NCBI GenBank assembly: GCA_964555645.1 | Contig: CAZKTA010000008.1 | Span: 1 to 64,000, forward strand | Source: DTLC01 sp964555645 | Lineage (GTDB): Bacteria > Verrucomicrobiota > Verrucomicrobiia > Limisphaerales > DTLC01 | Direction: 5' to 3' | Length of the DNA stretch: 64,000 nucleotides | Part shown: one piece after another, positions 55,474-64,000 of the stretch | Layout of the letters: each line of letters starts with the position of its first letter | How positions within the stretch are numbered: the stretch's first letter is position 1 | The notes under the pieces: model-generated | Seen by the model: the letters and a program-made list of their open reading frames with translations, nothing else | Told to the model about the DNA's origin: nothing | Databases searched by the model: none | Made by a program: the position numbers and the translations under genes

Positions 55474-57120
55474 TCATATTTGGCCGGCGCGAAACCGTTG
55501 TGCAATCGGGATGCGCCTGCCCATGCCAAATGCACGTGGTGAAACTTTCAGCACTGGCGCAGCCTGACGCCGCTTAAACTCGCTAAATGTGATCTTGTTG
55601 ATCACATCGTTCACGGTTCGCGGGTCAAACCCGAGCTGGATTATCTCCTCTTTCGAAAGATTGCGTTCGATGTAAAGTCCCAGGATGCTGTCGAGGACTT
55701 CGTACGGCGGCAGTGAATCCTGGTCGGTTTGGTTCGGGCGCAGCTCTGCGCTAGGGGGCTTGAGAATCGAGTTTTCCGGGATAACGGTTCTATGGCAGTT
55801 TATCCATCGGGCAAGCTTGTACACCTGGGTCTTGAACAGGTCGCCAATTACAGCCAGCGCACCGCACATGTCGCCATAAAGCGTGCAATAACCAACCGCA
55901 AGCTCGGATTTGTTGCCCGTTGTCAATACTAGCGAACCGAACTTGTTCGACAGCGCCATCAAAACAAGCCCGCGCAATCGTGACTGGATGTTTTCCTCGG
56001 TGACATCGGGTTCGCGTCCGGCAAACACATCACCCAACTGCTGCCTAAGCGCTTCAAACGCGGGGTTGATCGGCAGCACCTCGAGCTTGATCCCGAGGTT
56101 CTTTGCCAACTGTTCGGCGTCTGTACGACTTGCAACGCTTGAGTATGGACCAGGCATTGACACACCCAACACATTTTCCGGCCCGAGCGCATCAACAGCC
56201 AAAACTGCTGTCAGAGCCGAGTCAATCCCGCCCGATAACCCGATCACAACCGACCTAAATCCGCACTTGCGGACATAATCGCGCAAGCCGAGTGTCAGCG
56301 CTGCCCAAAGTTGCTGTTCAATCGGGGGCCATTCGAGCTGGTCGGGTGCAGTTTGTTCATCCACATCAGCCACAATGATGTCTTCGGCAAATGGTTTGCC
56401 GAGCGCAACCAACTCACCCCTACCATTTAACACGACGCTGTGCCCGTCGAAAACAAGTTCATCGTTGCCACCGACAAGGTTAACCTGCACAAGTGGTACA
56501 CGCTCGTCTTTGGCTACGCGTCTTAACATGGCCAGGCGCGTTTTTTCCTTGCCGAGATGCCACGGCGAGGCGGAAATGTTGACAATGATGTCGGTGCCTT
56601 GAGTGATGAGTTCTTTGACAGGGTCACGCCGGTACAACCGTTGCGGCCAGAAATCCTCGTCGTTCCAAATGTCTTCGCAGATTGTGATTCCAAAGCGTCG
56701 GCCGCCAAACTCGAATGGTTGCACTGAGTCGGCAGGCTCGAAATACCTGTCCTCCTCGAACACATCATAACTCGGGAGCAACGTTTTGTGTTGGCGCCAG
56801 ACAATCTTGCCCGCGTGTAGTACGGCAACCGAGTTGTGCAATGGCCGACCCGGTTGTGCGGTATTTTTGTCCACATACCCGACGCAAAGTGGCACACGGC
56901 CAATCTGCGTGGCTGCCTCTGCAAGAGCCGACAAGTTTGCCTCAACAAAATCCGTGCGTAGCAACAGGTCGCGCGCAGGGTAACCACACAGAAAGGTCTC
57001 GGGTGCAACCACAAACTCAGCGCCCTGCGCACAGGCGCGTTGATAGGCTGCAACCAGCTTGGTTACATTACCGGCAAAATCGCCTACGGTAGAGTTGAGT
57101 TGGAGCAAACCAACTTTCAC
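55474..57120 (-). CDS. nadE: Glutamine-dependent NAD+ synthetase
   Basis: The 548-residue protein has the N-terminal nitrilase/glutaminase domain (MKVGLLQLNSTVGDFAGNV; Glu in APETFLCGYP, Lys in KTLLPSYDVFEE, Cys in TICEDIWNDEDFW). The C-terminal ATP-pyrophosphatase domain carries GLSGGIDSALTAV near residue 291 and LTTGNKSELAVGYCTLYGD. It makes NAD+ from deamido-NAD+ with glutamine as amide donor. It begins with GTG at 57120. It sits between glycosyltransferase genes on the same strand, an unusual place for a housekeeping gene. Confidence 0.96.
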   Translation of the reverse strand: MKVGLLQLNSTVGDFAGNVTKLVAAYQRACAQGAEFVVAPETFLCGYPARDLLLRTDFVEANLSALAEAATQIGRVPLCVGYVDKNTAQPGRPLHNSVAVLHAGKIVWRQHKTLLPSYDVFEEDRYFEPADSVQPFEFGGRRFGITICEDIWNDEDFWPQRLYRRDPVKELITQGTDIIVNISASPWHLGKEKTRLAMLRRVAKDERVPLVQVNLVGGNDELVFDGHSVVLNGRGELVALGKPFAEDIIVADVDEQTAPDQLEWPPIEQQLWAALTLGLRDYVRKCGFRSVVIGLSGGIDSALTAVLAVDALGPENVLGVSMPGPYSSVASRTDAEQLAKNLGIKLEVLPINPAFEALRQQLGDVFAGREPDVTEENIQSRLRGLVLMALSNKFGSLVLTTGNKSELAVGYCTLYGDMCGALAVIGDLFKTQVYKLARWINCHRTVIPENSILKPPSAELRPNQTDQDSLPPYEVLDSILGLYIERNLSKEEIIQLGFDPRTVNDVINKITFSEFKRRQAAPVLKVSPRAFGMGRRIPIAQRFRAGQI

Positions 57121-57173
57121 TGTCGTTAGGGTAACTCACTGGTGCGTTCTTGCAATCAATTTGCCGGGTATGC

Positions 57174-58544
57174 TCAACCGGCGTACTGGCTTGCAGTAGC
57201 CGGGGCGGAGGCACCAGCAGGCGTTTCAAGGCCTCGAATCGCTTCAGCCAGCCCGTTTAGGTATTGCGCGAGTGTGAACCGCTCGAGGAACCGTGCACGC
57301 AACAGTTCGCCAGAATCAAACGTGAGCATTCTGACCAGCGCATCCGCAACTTGCTCGGGCTTGCGCGGTTCGATCAGACCCGGATAATCCGCAGGTAAAA
57401 TTTCCGGGATGGACCGCCACCGGCTGGTCACGATTGGTAATCCGAATGCCATTGCTTCCAGTATGACCAGCCCGAAGCTTTCGGCATGGTAATAGGTCGG
57501 GAAACAGAAACAATCGCATTCACGTAGAACTTTTGCCTTGGCGTCACCTGAAACAAACCCAACGTAAGTAACCTTGTCCAAGCGGCTTTGAGTTTGTGGA
57601 ATTGATGTGTCTGGGGCGGGTTGACCTGGTTCAGGCACAAGCTTGAAAGCGGGGAGAACCAGGTGATTTTGACCTTTCAACCGGTTTGAGAACTCGGCTT
57701 GTTCATCTGGGTGCATGAACCCACCTGCTACAACTGTTTGAATTCGGATTGGGACGTTTTCACGCGCAAGTTTTTGATTGGCAAGCTCAGCTCCCTCAAG
57801 CGTGTCGAACAGGCCTTTGTCACGCGTACAATGGCCGAGAAACAACACCTTGAATATGTGCGGGGTACCCCCACACCGTTCAACCTCTTTGTGCGTCAGA
57901 CAATTGCCCGAGAGCAATTTTCGCCGTGCAGCCACACGCGCGCGGCGCCACGGTAACACTGTGTGTTCGAAATCAGGGCACGGATCCGGGATACCGTTTG
58001 GGACAACCTTGATCTGTTTAGCCCAGAGTTTTTCAGCGTCGCGTCTATTGTATTCGGACAACACAATGCTCAGGTCGACCTCGCGCAACGCACGGTATGT
58101 GATGATACGGGTGCGCATTTGCATGTTAGTTTCTAGCCATTTGCCCATGCCGGCAGCATGCCAGTGCAACACGACCCTTTTGAAGAATGGCCGGCACAAC
58201 TGCATCACAAGCCAGTCTCGGAACAGCGCTGACCGTTTGCCAGGTGCAGGCACGTAGTACATCGTATCGGCACCGTACCTGATCCTGCACCAGATCGCCT
58301 GCAGACAGTACCACAACAACAGCAATACCTTGCCAAACCTGAATTCGCCGATGTCCTCTAGGTCACGCGACAACCGTGCATTGACGTGGTAACACTCGAT
58401 GCCGTAGCTGGTTTGGACCGACGCGGTTGGGCCGTTTCGGTGCCTGCCGCGTTGGTTACCGCCGAACCCCTCTAGCATGAGCTTGACCATGTAACTTTGG
58501 CCGTGGTGCGGCGGCGGCGTGTGGGCAAAAACAAGCAATTTCAT
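57174..58544 (-). CDS. Glycosyltransferase family 4
   Basis: The 456-residue GT-B enzyme begins MKLLVFAHTPPPHHGQSYMV. It has a donor-binding region with FKVLFLGHCTRDKGLFDTLE and CFCFPTYYHAESFGLVILEA (E-x7-E motif), then GLPIVTSRWRSIPEILP. Family GT4 enzymes use UDP-, GDP- or polyprenyl-type sugar donors in glycan assembly. The last residues TPAGASAPATAS look like a flexible tail. It is 53 bases upstream of nadE. Downstream of its start is a 699-base gap. Confidence 0.9.
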   Translation of the reverse strand: MKLLVFAHTPPPHHGQSYMVKLMLEGFGGNQRGRHRNGPTASVQTSYGIECYHVNARLSRDLEDIGEFRFGKVLLLLWYCLQAIWCRIRYGADTMYYVPAPGKRSALFRDWLVMQLCRPFFKRVVLHWHAAGMGKWLETNMQMRTRIITYRALREVDLSIVLSEYNRRDAEKLWAKQIKVVPNGIPDPCPDFEHTVLPWRRARVAARRKLLSGNCLTHKEVERCGGTPHIFKVLFLGHCTRDKGLFDTLEGAELANQKLARENVPIRIQTVVAGGFMHPDEQAEFSNRLKGQNHLVLPAFKLVPEPGQPAPDTSIPQTQSRLDKVTYVGFVSGDAKAKVLRECDCFCFPTYYHAESFGLVILEAMAFGLPIVTSRWRSIPEILPADYPGLIEPRKPEQVADALVRMLTFDSGELLRARFLERFTLAQYLNGLAEAIRGLETPAGASAPATASQYAG

Positions 58545-59243
58545 CGCATGCAGTTCGCGCAGCGTTGACCTTCCGAATTACGCGCAAGGCTAATGCGACG
58601 GTGACCCGTTGCGCAAGTCCGAATCATGTGCAGCGCGGTCGTGGGTCTGAATCCTATGCGGTATTGAGCCTGGATTTACAGCCGGATTTTGGTCGGAAAG
58701 TCCCGCGCATGCGCGACCAACGCACCTGCAAGTTTAGCTCAGAGCTGCGAGCAAAACACCAGCGGCACGTTCGGTTTTTTCCTAAAATCAGATCACTTCG
58801 GCGCCCATTGCGGTTTGATTCCGGACGCGGAGAGCAATGTACCGTTCCCAAGAAATTGACCGGTAGGAGTCAGATTGTTTGCCCTCTGTACCAGAACAAT
58901 AGCACGCATGTAGCTTGCTTGATAGGAGGGCAGACATGTTTGGCAGGGTTGTTCCCGCGACTGTTGGACCAGAGGTGTGTGGTACTTGGATTGCACCGTA
59001 TGAAACCAAGAGCTCATGCTGACAAATGTATATTGTCCTGGCGAGCGCAATTCGCTTGCGAACTAAAGAGGATAAAAAATCCGATTTCGACTACCTTATC
59101 TTCGAACCGCCGAGACTTGCGAGGGGTTACCCGTTTGAGTGGGGTGCAGTATTCACTGCAGACACTACGCCAACACGCAACCCGCCCATTAGCGGGGCGC
59201 AGTACAGTATCTTATCGATCCTCCCACACGTATGCGGGTGTGT
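58545..59243. other. Long intergenic region, no supported gene
   Basis: The 699 bases hold a long plus-strand open frame (58565-59278) with an Arg/Cys-rich product that matches no family and overlaps the GH130 gene; I reject it. A short frame of 28 codons starts at ATG 58936 after AGGAGG (58924-58929), with no family. A small hairpin CGCCC/GGGGCG is near 59188-59204, just downstream of the GH130 stop, and could be a weak terminator. Confidence 0.4.
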
Positions 59244-60467
59244 TCAATGTCTCCTGGTGTTTGCTGCGTGGCGTTTAAGTTTTTGGGCACCGTGTTGTAA
59301 GCGCAGGTTTTTGTCTATGAGTTTGCGCCGTTGCTCGACACATTGCCACCAGCGCTGTGCGTCTGCGGGTGTGTTAAGCACGTAATCCAGCAACCGGTCA
59401 ATTGTGCTTGTGGCCACGTACGTGCGCGTGTCGGATGCGCCGTAGTAGATAAACACTTCTCCATTTGACCGTGCAACCCAGCCGTTGCTGAACAATACAT
59501 TCGACACGTCACCCACGCGTTCATCGCCTTCAGGTGCCATAAAATAGCCGCCTGGCGCGGCAATCACCTTGCTTGGATCATTCAAATCGCACAGGAAAAT
59601 GTACAGGACATATCGCATACCGGCTGCTGTGTTACGAACACCGTGGGCGAGATGCAACCAACCTTTTGGTGTTTTTATAGGGGCAGGGCCGAGGCCATTC
59701 TTGGCTTCTTTGATCGTATGGTACACACACGGGTCAATGATCTTTTCTTTGTCGATAACCGGGTTCTCGATGTCGTCGCAGAGGCCGAATCCGATGCCTG
59801 GACTTATGCCGGCAGCGGCGAAGCCGGTCATTGGTCGTGTGTAAAAGGCATATTTGCCATTGACAAACTCGGGGTGCAACACGCAGTTGCGTTGCTGTGG
59901 TGCGGGTGTTTTAAGGTCTGGCAGCCGTTCCCAGTACAGCATGTCTTTTGTGCGGACAATCCCGCATCGTGCAACTGCCGCAGTCGGGTCATCGGGCTGT
60001 GAATCGTCGTGTCGCTCTGCGCAGAACACACCGTAAATCCAGCCGTCCTGGTGCCTGACGAGCCGCATGTCATAAACATTTGTTTCGGCCGGGTCGGCCG
60101 GCTGGATTTGAACTGGGTAATCCCAAAACTTGAACCTGTCTATGCCGGTTGTGCTTTCTGCAATTGCGAAGAACGATTTACGGTCCCACCCTTCGACCCT
60201 CGCCATGAGAATGATACGGTGATTGAACTCGATTGCTCCGACATTGAACACGCTGTTTATGCCGAGGCGTATCATCAGAAACGGGTTTTGGGCAGGGTCA
60301 AGGTCATACCGCCAAAACAGAGGCACGTGCTCGGCTGTCAGCACCGGGTATTGGTACCGAACGAAAATGCCGTTGCAAGGTTTGATTGGCCGGTTCCGCC
60401 TTTGCACCAGTGCGTGATACTGCTTTTGCAGTTGAGCCAGTTGTTGTTTGAATTCCCGTGTAGTCAC
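59244..60467 (-). CDS. GH130 phosphorylase, mannosyl-glucose/mannobiose type
   Basis: The 407-residue protein matches GH130 subfamily 1: NGIFVRYQYPVLTAEHVPLF, WRYDLDPAQNPFLMIRLGIN, ARVEGWDRKSFFAIAEST, and DPAETNVYDMRLVRHQDGWI with the catalytic Asp. These enzymes split beta-1,4-mannosyl-glucose or mannobiose with phosphate, yielding mannose-1-phosphate. The GTG start at 60467 (VTTREFKQQLAQL) is chosen because this is where family similarity begins. A longer frame up to 60623 would overlap GH26. The gene is 43 bases after the GH26 stop, an operon pair. No signal peptide is present, so it works in the cytoplasm. Confidence 0.88.
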   Translation of the reverse strand: MTTREFKQQLAQLQKQYHALVQRRNRPIKPCNGIFVRYQYPVLTAEHVPLFWRYDLDPAQNPFLMIRLGINSVFNVGAIEFNHRIILMARVEGWDRKSFFAIAESTTGIDRFKFWDYPVQIQPADPAETNVYDMRLVRHQDGWIYGVFCAERHDDSQPDDPTAAVARCGIVRTKDMLYWERLPDLKTPAPQQRNCVLHPEFVNGKYAFYTRPMTGFAAAGISPGIGFGLCDDIENPVIDKEKIIDPCVYHTIKEAKNGLGPAPIKTPKGWLHLAHGVRNTAAGMRYVLYIFLCDLNDPSKVIAAPGGYFMAPEGDERVGDVSNVLFSNGWVARSNGEVFIYYGASDTRTYVATSTIDRLLDYVLNTPADAQRWWQCVEQRRKLIDKNLRLQHGAQKLKRHAANTRRH

Positions 60468-60510
60468 GGCACGTAAGATTTTTGGTCTCTGAAACGGTTT
60501 CAATTCCAAA

Positions 60511-62352
60511 TCACGGTTCAGGAGGCAAAAGTCGCCAGGCTGGTATAGGTCGTTCTTCGGTGCCGTTTGGCAACCGCCAGCGGACAGACAGATGTGTCGA
60601 GCCTGTCTTTTGCTTTTGAACAACTTCGATGTAGTACTTATGGTTTGACTGGAGGGTGACAGGCACGGATTGCGCCTCGTTGATGTGCGGCCATTTTGCG
60701 TATGGGGTAGAAGGCGTCACAGTCGCAAGCAATCTTTTGCTTTCAGGCGAACGATTTGTGGCAAGCCACAGCTCGGCAGTCGGAAGGCTTGCGAGCCAGA
60801 AAACATATTCGCCTGTCATTGGGGGTATGAGGTAGCCCGAAATACGTGTTGCGTAGTTTGTGACAGGCTCAAACTGAACTTCGAGCGCTTTACCGAGACT
60901 CTCGCATCCGGAGGGTGTTGTGGCCGGCATAAGCAAATCGGCGGTTTCGATTCCGGGTATGCCAAACCACCATTGCCGCACCAGGCCGCTGCCGGGGCCG
61001 ACCTCGAATTGGTGGCTTTTGCCGGAGCGCAATCGCTTTGCCGAGGCAACAAACGCGTAATTAACGCTTGGTTGTTCGATACGAATGTCCGGAAATTCTG
61101 CAACTCCATTCACTGTCCATGCGTCGGTTGTGCCGGCCAACGATTTGCCCCTGCTATCAGTGGCCAAAGAAAGCGTCACGTTGAATTTGCCTGCCCGAAC
61201 AGTGCGGCCACGTGCGTCTTGCACTGCAACAACAACGGGTAGTCTGCCCGGACCACCGACTGGCAGTTGGTCAATTTGCACCGGGAAACCGAGCTGCACA
61301 GGCCGGCCCACCCGCGGATACGGAAACCGTTTCAAGTCCGGTAACTGCCCAAGCGTGAGCACATACGGGTGATTATAAACTGCCTGCAATTGCTCCTTTG
61401 AGTTGTGTCGGGTAAGCACGCGTCCTGACCACGTCACAAAACACAGCCAGGGCGCCTTTTGATGAATCAGCTCGTCCGGGTCCGGTATCGGCCCGTTCTC
61501 AGATAGCCCGACCAGTTTTGTGCCCCCGCGCAAAGCGTTCAGTTCAACGAAAATGTCCTTGGCAGGCTCGCGGTTCCCGTCCAACGGGTAATGATCTTGT
61601 CCGAGCATATCAACGTATGCGTCGCCTGGGTACCACGCAGCAAGGTCAATTGCCGCCCCTGGCGAAAATACCCAAAGCAGATTGTTAAGCCTGTGCTCGT
61701 GCACAAACCGCTCGAACATAAGCCGCCAGAGTTTCTTGAACGGGTCAGGTCCTTTTGCGCCCCACCAAAACCATCTGCCATTCGCCTCATGCAACGGCCG
61801 CCACAACACAGGCACACGCGCGTCACGCAGCTTTTTAAGCAGACCGGCAATCTCGTCCATGTCACGCAATGTTGAGATGTGTTCTGGTGTACCTTCTGCC
61901 ACAGCACGTTCGACATCGAAATTGGTATCTTTCGTGTAAAACGCGCGTGGCCCGATTGGGGCTCGCCAGTGCCAGCACAACATAACTATTCCGTTGCTAT
62001 GCAGATACCAGTTGATTGCGTGCTGGACAAATTGCTCTGGTGTCTCGCTTTTCGTAACCGAAGCTGCACCGGTGCATTCAATAAAGTCCATGCTCCGTAT
62101 GGCGGGTAGCTTTCCTGTGACATCCTTTATGTATTGCAGTTCGAATCCGAGCAGATTTGTGGCGCGGTGGCTTTCATGTTGGCCGGACAGAATTTTCTGG
62201 CCATAAACGCTCCATAGAAACGCCATCAACGACTGTGCCTGGGGCGATGCATTAGGTGTAACGGGTGTATCGTACTCGTGCGCGTTCAGTCCACACAAGC
62301 TGAGCAACAGAGCCAAAACAAAGCCGTTGAGACTAGAAACGGCCGGCAACAT
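60511..62352 (-). CDS. Secreted GH26 beta-mannanase with C-terminal PA14-like domain
   Basis: The 613-residue protein starts at 62352, with signal peptide MLPAVSSLNGFVLALLLSLC. The GH26 (beta/alpha)8 domain has the acid/base Glu (about residue 189) in RPLHEANGRWFWWG and the nucleophile Glu (about 285) in GLSENGPIPD. A region with RLPVVVAVQDARGRTVRA, a Big-type or beta-sandwich fold, follows. The end ISGYLIPPMTGEYVFWLAS resembles a PA14 carbohydrate-binding domain. It cleaves beta-1,4-mannan outside the cytoplasm. It is followed by the GH130 phosphorylase. An earlier in-frame start at 62454 lacks a signal-like sequence. Confidence 0.87.
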   Translation of the reverse strand: MLPAVSSLNGFVLALLLSLCGLNAHEYDTPVTPNASPQAQSLMAFLWSVYGQKILSGQHESHRATNLLGFELQYIKDVTGKLPAIRSMDFIECTGAASVTKSETPEQFVQHAINWYLHSNGIVMLCWHWRAPIGPRAFYTKDTNFDVERAVAEGTPEHISTLRDMDEIAGLLKKLRDARVPVLWRPLHEANGRWFWWGAKGPDPFKKLWRLMFERFVHEHRLNNLLWVFSPGAAIDLAAWYPGDAYVDMLGQDHYPLDGNREPAKDIFVELNALRGGTKLVGLSENGPIPDPDELIHQKAPWLCFVTWSGRVLTRHNSKEQLQAVYNHPYVLTLGQLPDLKRFPYPRVGRPVQLGFPVQIDQLPVGGPGRLPVVVAVQDARGRTVRAGKFNVTLSLATDSRGKSLAGTTDAWTVNGVAEFPDIRIEQPSVNYAFVASAKRLRSGKSHQFEVGPGSGLVRQWWFGIPGIETADLLMPATTPSGCESLGKALEVQFEPVTNYATRISGYLIPPMTGEYVFWLASLPTAELWLATNRSPESKRLLATVTPSTPYAKWPHINEAQSVPVTLQSNHKYYIEVVQKQKTGSTHLSVRWRLPNGTEERPIPAWRLLPPEP

Positions 62353-62573
62353 CTTGCTCGGGCGGTTTGACTTTGATGTCACTAGCAACTTTGCTACCGG
62401 GGTGGTTTGACCTTTATGCTTTAACATCGGCGCAGGAGAGGATTTACCCGACATCCACCAGCTGCAAGAACCAAATCTGCCTGAACTTTTGCATAATTAG
62501 TACATGTGGCCCTGGACCACGCTTTAGGAACGGAGTTCTGACACTTAGCTTGTGCAGGGTTTGCGCGTTACGG

Positions 62574-63125
62574 TTAGCGATAGTGTTTGTCGTCTATACG
62601 ATTCAGATCGGTCCCGTCCCTAAAGACGCCAACTGTGACAATTGCGAACGTGAAGACGGTTGTGCCAGGTTCAAGATGTCCGCCAAATGCGTTTGTGGCA
62701 TTTGCAAACGTGACATGTACGTGCACGCGCCCATCAATGATATACCCGTTCATGCTGATGATATCGGCGGGCCCGACCGGGTCTTTAACGAACGTGTTTT
62801 GAGTAGGGAATGACCGGTTGCTGACCACATGATAGTGCGAACTTGTGACTGAGCCTATGCCGGCCAAAACCACACCGTTTCGGATTTTCTGCCGCTTGAT
62901 TGTTTGCGCTAGTCCTTCGAGCAGATCGGTCTGATGTTTCAGTCGCACCACAACCACACGCTCGAGCGGCGCGCTTATCGAGTATGCGTCCGGCACACGC
63001 AGGTCGTTGGGCCTGAAGTCATCTGCAGTGGGCGCGTTAGTTCTTTCGATGCGCAGCACTTGTGCAATGCCAAACCCTGTTAAGCTCACCAGCCCGATTA
63101 ACAAAAACAAAACGCGAATTTGCAT
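62574..63125 (-). CDS. Secreted PPC-domain (DUF296) protein
   Basis: The 183-residue protein has a signal peptide (MQIRVLFLLIGLVSLTGFGI). The PCC/PPC domain follows, with LKHQTDLLEGLAQTIKRQ, NGVVLAGIGSVTSSHYHVVS and the conserved DGRVHVHVTFANATNAFGGH. PPC domains are found in bacterial and plant DNA-binding proteins and form trimers. Here the signal peptide makes a cytosolic DNA-binding role unlikely. Function unknown. It is divergent from purA with 335 bases between them. Confidence 0.75.
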   Translation of the reverse strand: MQIRVLFLLIGLVSLTGFGIAQVLRIERTNAPTADDFRPNDLRVPDAYSISAPLERVVVVRLKHQTDLLEGLAQTIKRQKIRNGVVLAGIGSVTSSHYHVVSNRSFPTQNTFVKDPVGPADIISMNGYIIDGRVHVHVTFANATNAFGGHLEPGTTVFTFAIVTVGVFRDGTDLNRIDDKHYR

Positions 63126-63460
63126 AGCTTGTTTGTGGTTGATTTATTGCAGTTTTGCTTCCGGTACGGTTTTTTGGTCCGCAATGGCAAGTCTAGCCTG
63201 CATGAGTTGTCTGACCAACCAATTTAACGCTCCAGGCGCACGCCTTCGTCCTGCGTTGACACTGTGCAATCTGCTGTCTAGGTTCATTTTGCAAAGCGGT
63301 TGTGCTTTGGCCGAATTGTGGGCATTCGGGGAAATTCGTTTATGCAATTTTGAACAATTAGTCTGCAGGCTGGTGAACCGGGCACGTGTGAGCCTTTGTG
63401 TTTGGTGCAAGAGCCAGCAGCGCACCGGTTGAGGTAAGCCAAACAGAGGGTCAGTCTTTT
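63126..63460. promoter_or_regulatory. Divergent promoter region upstream of purA
   Basis: The 335 bases separate purA (plus) and the PPC-domain gene (minus). A GAGGGT (63446-63451) lies 9 bases before the purA ATG and is a plausible ribosome site. No riboswitch-like structure was recognised. Confidence 0.45.
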
Positions 63461-64000
63461 ATGCCAAATACAATCATAGTCGGTACACAATGGGGCGACG
63501 AAGGTAAGGGAAAAATTATTGACGTGTTGACTGAAAGTGCGGACGTAGTTGTCAGGTATGCCGGCGGCAACAACGCAGGTCACACGGTGTTTATTGGCGG
63601 GCAAAAATATGTCCTGCACCTCGTGCCATCGGGCATTTTGCACAGGAACAAATTGTGCGTGATTGGTAATGGTGTTGTGGTTGACCCGGTGAGCCTTGTC
63701 GAGGAAATAAAAGGCCTGCGCAAGTTGGGCGTCAAAGTGGACAGCAACCTTGTGCTAAGTGAGACTGCGCATCTTGTGTTGCCGTACCACCGCGAACTAG
63801 ATGCGCAACGCGAGGTTTTGAAGGGCAAGAATAGGATCGGAACTACAAAACGCGGGATCGGCCCGGCTTACGCGGACAAGGCAGCCCGGGTTGGTCTGCG
63901 TGTGATTGACCTAGTTGAGCCCGAGCGATTCGAAAGAAAGCTTCGGGACCGGGTTCGTGAAAACAACGAGGTTTTACGTGCGCTTGGCGCCAAACCACTT
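63461..64000 (+). CDS. purA: Adenylosuccinate synthetase (5' part, runs off the window)
   Basis: The open frame from ATG 63461 stays open for 180 codons to the window edge. It starts MPNTIIVGTQWGDEGKGKII, with the GTP-binding GDEGKGK motif. RYAGGNNAGHTVFIGG with the IMP site and GTTKRGIGPAYADKAAR follow, all diagnostic of PurA. It makes adenylosuccinate from IMP and aspartate with GTP. The C-terminal part lies outside the window. Confidence 0.97.
   Translation, partial: MPNTIIVGTQWGDEGKGKIIDVLTESADVVVRYAGGNNAGHTVFIGGQKYVLHLVPSGILHRNKLCVIGNGVVVDPVSLVEEIKGLRKLGVKVDSNLVLSETAHLVLPYHRELDAQREVLKGKNRIGTTKRGIGPAYADKAARVGLRVIDLVEPERFERKLRDRVRENNEVLRALGAKPL

Noticed and set aside
58565..59278. Plus-strand open frame of 237 codons in the gap before GH130
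   Set aside because: Arg/Cys-rich product with no similarity, no convincing start signal, and overlap with the supported GH130 gene.
60468..60623. N-terminal extension of the GH130 protein
   Set aside because: It lies mostly inside the GH26 coding region in another frame; family similarity begins at the GTG at 60467.
1..64000. CRISPR array, rRNA operon, prophage or IS transposase
   Set aside because: No regularly spaced short repeats, rRNA sequence, phage structural genes or DDE/HUH transposase motifs were seen anywhere.

Overview
The window reads as a chromosomal segment of a Verrucomicrobiota-type bacterium. I infer this from large secreted proteins built of Ig, LamG and jellyroll modules that end in a 'STNL..W...(F/Y)YR(L/V)' tail, from many polysaccharide genes, a Trp-rich DUF6600-like lipoprotein, secreted Gfo/Idh/MocA and UROD-family proteins, and weak Shine-Dalgarno sequences. 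Housekeeping anchors are dnaA, glnB, murJ, pntA1/pntA2/pntB, nadE, a tRNA-Arg(CCU) and the 5' part of purA, which runs off the right edge. No rRNA, CRISPR array, prophage or IS transposase was recognised. Phylum placement is by gene style only.

Left edge (1-1221): two small minus-strand ORFs sit between imperfect inverted repeats whose ends look like integron core sites (RYYYAAC ... GTTRRRY). All genes read the same way, with very short gaps to the repeats. This is the layout of an integron cassette array without a visible integrase (a CALIN). It is the most unusual mobile structure in the window.

Housekeeping and regulatory part (1370-26270): a murJ - Gfo/Idh/MocA - UROD-like run on the minus strand; a secreted carboxypeptidase-regulatory-repeat protein; a YjbQ protein followed by a long FG-GAP repeat protein; a tRNA-Arg; the DUF6600-like lipoprotein; a nucleotidyltransferase; an RMD1/DUF155 membrane protein; the three-gene proton-translocating transhydrogenase; a UROD-like methyltransferase paired with a sodium:solute symporter; a second YjbQ; a four-TM protein; an ABC ATPase; dnaA with DnaA-box-like sites upstream; and glnB.

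Polysaccharide part (26494-62352): tandem O-antigen ligase/polymerase paralogues, GT9, GT4, GT2 and GT39-type glycosyltransferases, three SAM methyltransferases, an APH-fold kinase, a nucleotidyltransferase-thymidylate-kinase-like fusion and nadE. Within this part, on the minus strand, lie a secreted metallophosphoesterase and two giant secreted GH123/DUF4091-like proteins. These two are tandem paralogues with blocks of perfect nucleotide identity separated by strongly diverged sequence. A GH26 mannanase and a GH130 mannosyl-glucose phosphorylase form a beta-mannan utilisation pair near the right end. A secreted PPC-domain protein and purA close the window.

Taken together, the right half suggests a cell that builds surface glycans (polymerase/ligase, glycosyltransferases) and also degrades external glycans (GH123-like, GH26, GH130). 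The left half carries core replication, redox and nitrogen-regulation genes with accessory insertions.
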